DNA of 6,291 bases from Elusimicrobiota bacterium (GTDB taxonomy: Bacteria; Elusimicrobiota; Elusimicrobia; UBA1565; UBA9628): positions 1 through 6,291 of the forward strand of contig JAGWMT010000190.1 in assembly GCA_028871595.1 (NCBI GenBank), read 5' to 3'. The stretch's first letter is position 1. Each line of letters begins with the position of its first letter. The notes beneath the pieces were generated by a model. That model made no database searches. It saw only the letters and a program-made list of their open reading frames with translations, and had not been told where the DNA came from. Position numbers and translations under genes: made by a program. Positions 5,620 through 6,291 of the stretch are shown here, in pieces.

Positions 5620-6291
5620 TTACCGCGCGAAGGCGATGGACGCGGGCGCGTAGGAGATCTTCGCGGTCTCCAGAGCCTTCGTGTCATGATCGTTCGACAC
5701 GGAGCCCACGCGCTTGATCGAATACTTCACGTAGTACTGCTTGCCCGCCTCGGGCTTCGAGGAGAACGAGCCGGCGAACTGGTTCAAGTCCACCGCGTAC
5801 GACGCGGCGACGGGAAGCGTCACTTCCTTGTCGAGGAGCGTGGCGTCGGGCCAGAACTTGACCACCTTCTTGAGCTCCACCTTCAGGACGATCTTCTCGC
5901 CGGCGTAGTACGACGCCCACTTGTCGGTGAAGTTCAGCTTCAACTGGGCGCCCAGGTCGGCCAGCACGCCGACGGGATCCGGAGACTCCGGCGTCCGGCG
6001 GCCGGCGGCCAGCACGATGTCGCCGCCGTCGCGCCCCGACGAGACGTTTTTGTAGTCGTACGCCGCCTCGATGGTGTCGGTGTAAACCCAAGGACCCTGA
6101 AGGCAGACGCGGAAGCTGTCGCGCTCCCAAGGGAGCAGCGCCGGCCGGTTCTGAAGCGTGACCTGCACGCCCTGGCTCCAGCTCATGCCGGGGCGGTCCC
6201 AGCAGGTCTGGCCGCCGCCGTGGCGGGGATCGCCGACGGGCTGGCACTCGGTCACCCACTCCTGGCTGCGCAGCCAGACGCGGTCGGACAC
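5620..6291 (-). CDS. Unrecognised, probably exported beta-rich protein (5' end missing)
   Basis: The frame is open through the right edge, so only the last 223 residues or so are seen; the codon at the edge is GTG but need not be the start. I do not recognise the family. The N-terminal visible part is rich in Trp, Cys, Pro and Gly (VTECQPVGDPRHGGG, QTCWDRPGMSW, RVCLQGPW), with three cysteines that suggest disulfides and an extracytoplasmic location. The remainder is a run of probable beta strands (VQVTLQNR, IVLKVELKKVVKF, KEVTLPVAASYAV, KQYYVKYSIKRV), which would suit an immunoglobulin-like or other beta-sandwich module of a secreted or surface protein. No catalytic motif or C-terminal anchor is visible; the chain ends PASIAFAR. 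Its transcript probably ends at the hairpin just downstream of the TAA. Confidence 0.75.
   Translation of the reverse strand: MSDRVWLRSQEWVTECQPVGDPRHGGGQTCWDRPGMSWSQGVQVTLQNRPALLPWERDSFRVCLQGPWVYTDTIEAAYDYKNVSSGRDGGDIVLAAGRRTPESPDPVGVLADLGAQLKLNFTDKWASYYAGEKIVLKVELKKVVKFWPDATLLDKEVTLPVAASYAVDLNQFAGSFSSKPEAGKQYYVKYSIKRVGSVSNDHDTKALETAKISYAPASIAFAR

Noticed and set aside
1..6291. tRNA, rRNA, CRISPR, insertion sequence, attachment site or riboswitch
   Set aside because: No cloverleaf, regularly spaced repeat, transposase, terminal inverted repeat or known aptamer core was seen on either strand; spacers are too short to hold most of these.

Overview
This is a GC-rich bacterial window holding six recognisable genes and the tail of a probable seventh. 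None is mobile, phage, CRISPR or RNA. Most products are predicted to be exported or membrane-anchored, or are peptidases, so it reads as a chromosomal envelope and protein-turnover neighbourhood. The organism cannot be fixed from the sequence. High GC, LemA, a two-unit M16 peptidase and many short exported hypotheticals would suit an Elusimicrobiota or a deltaproteobacterium-like Gram-negative lineage (a guess).

Layout. At 1-47 there is a short plus-strand open tail, probably the C-terminus of a convergent gene, whose stop interlocks with the stop of the next gene. A large M16 zinc peptidase with an active N-terminal unit and a degenerate C-terminal unit lies on the minus strand (44-2695). 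Only 20 bases separate its ATG from the ATG of a divergent plus-strand gene for a putative lipoprotein with an HExxH zinc-peptidase motif (2716-3408). A LemA-family membrane protein follows (3447-4040), then an exported protein of unknown function (4119-4856), a perfect 12-bp hairpin terminator, and an exported protein with a 3D/double-psi beta-barrel-like C-terminus (4934-5566). A 14-bp hairpin at 5568-5599 separates this from a convergent minus-strand gene that runs off the right edge (5620-6291), whose product is a probable beta-rich protein I do not recognise.

The most interesting signal is in the start regions. All five genes with a visible start have a -10-like hexamer (TATAAC, TATACT, TTGACT, TACTCT, TATAAG) ending 6 or 7 bases before the ATG, and none has a well-spaced strong Shine-Dalgarno. 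That geometry suggests leaderless mRNAs. At the divergent pair the two -10 elements lie on opposite strands and share four base pairs, so transcription of the M16 peptidase and of the lipoprotein may be mutually exclusive. The two terminators share the same 12-base stem arm.

No gene-free stretch exceeds about 80 bases. I see no clear new multi-gene system. The best candidates for follow-up are the leaderless architecture and the pairing of a zinc-motif lipoprotein with LemA.
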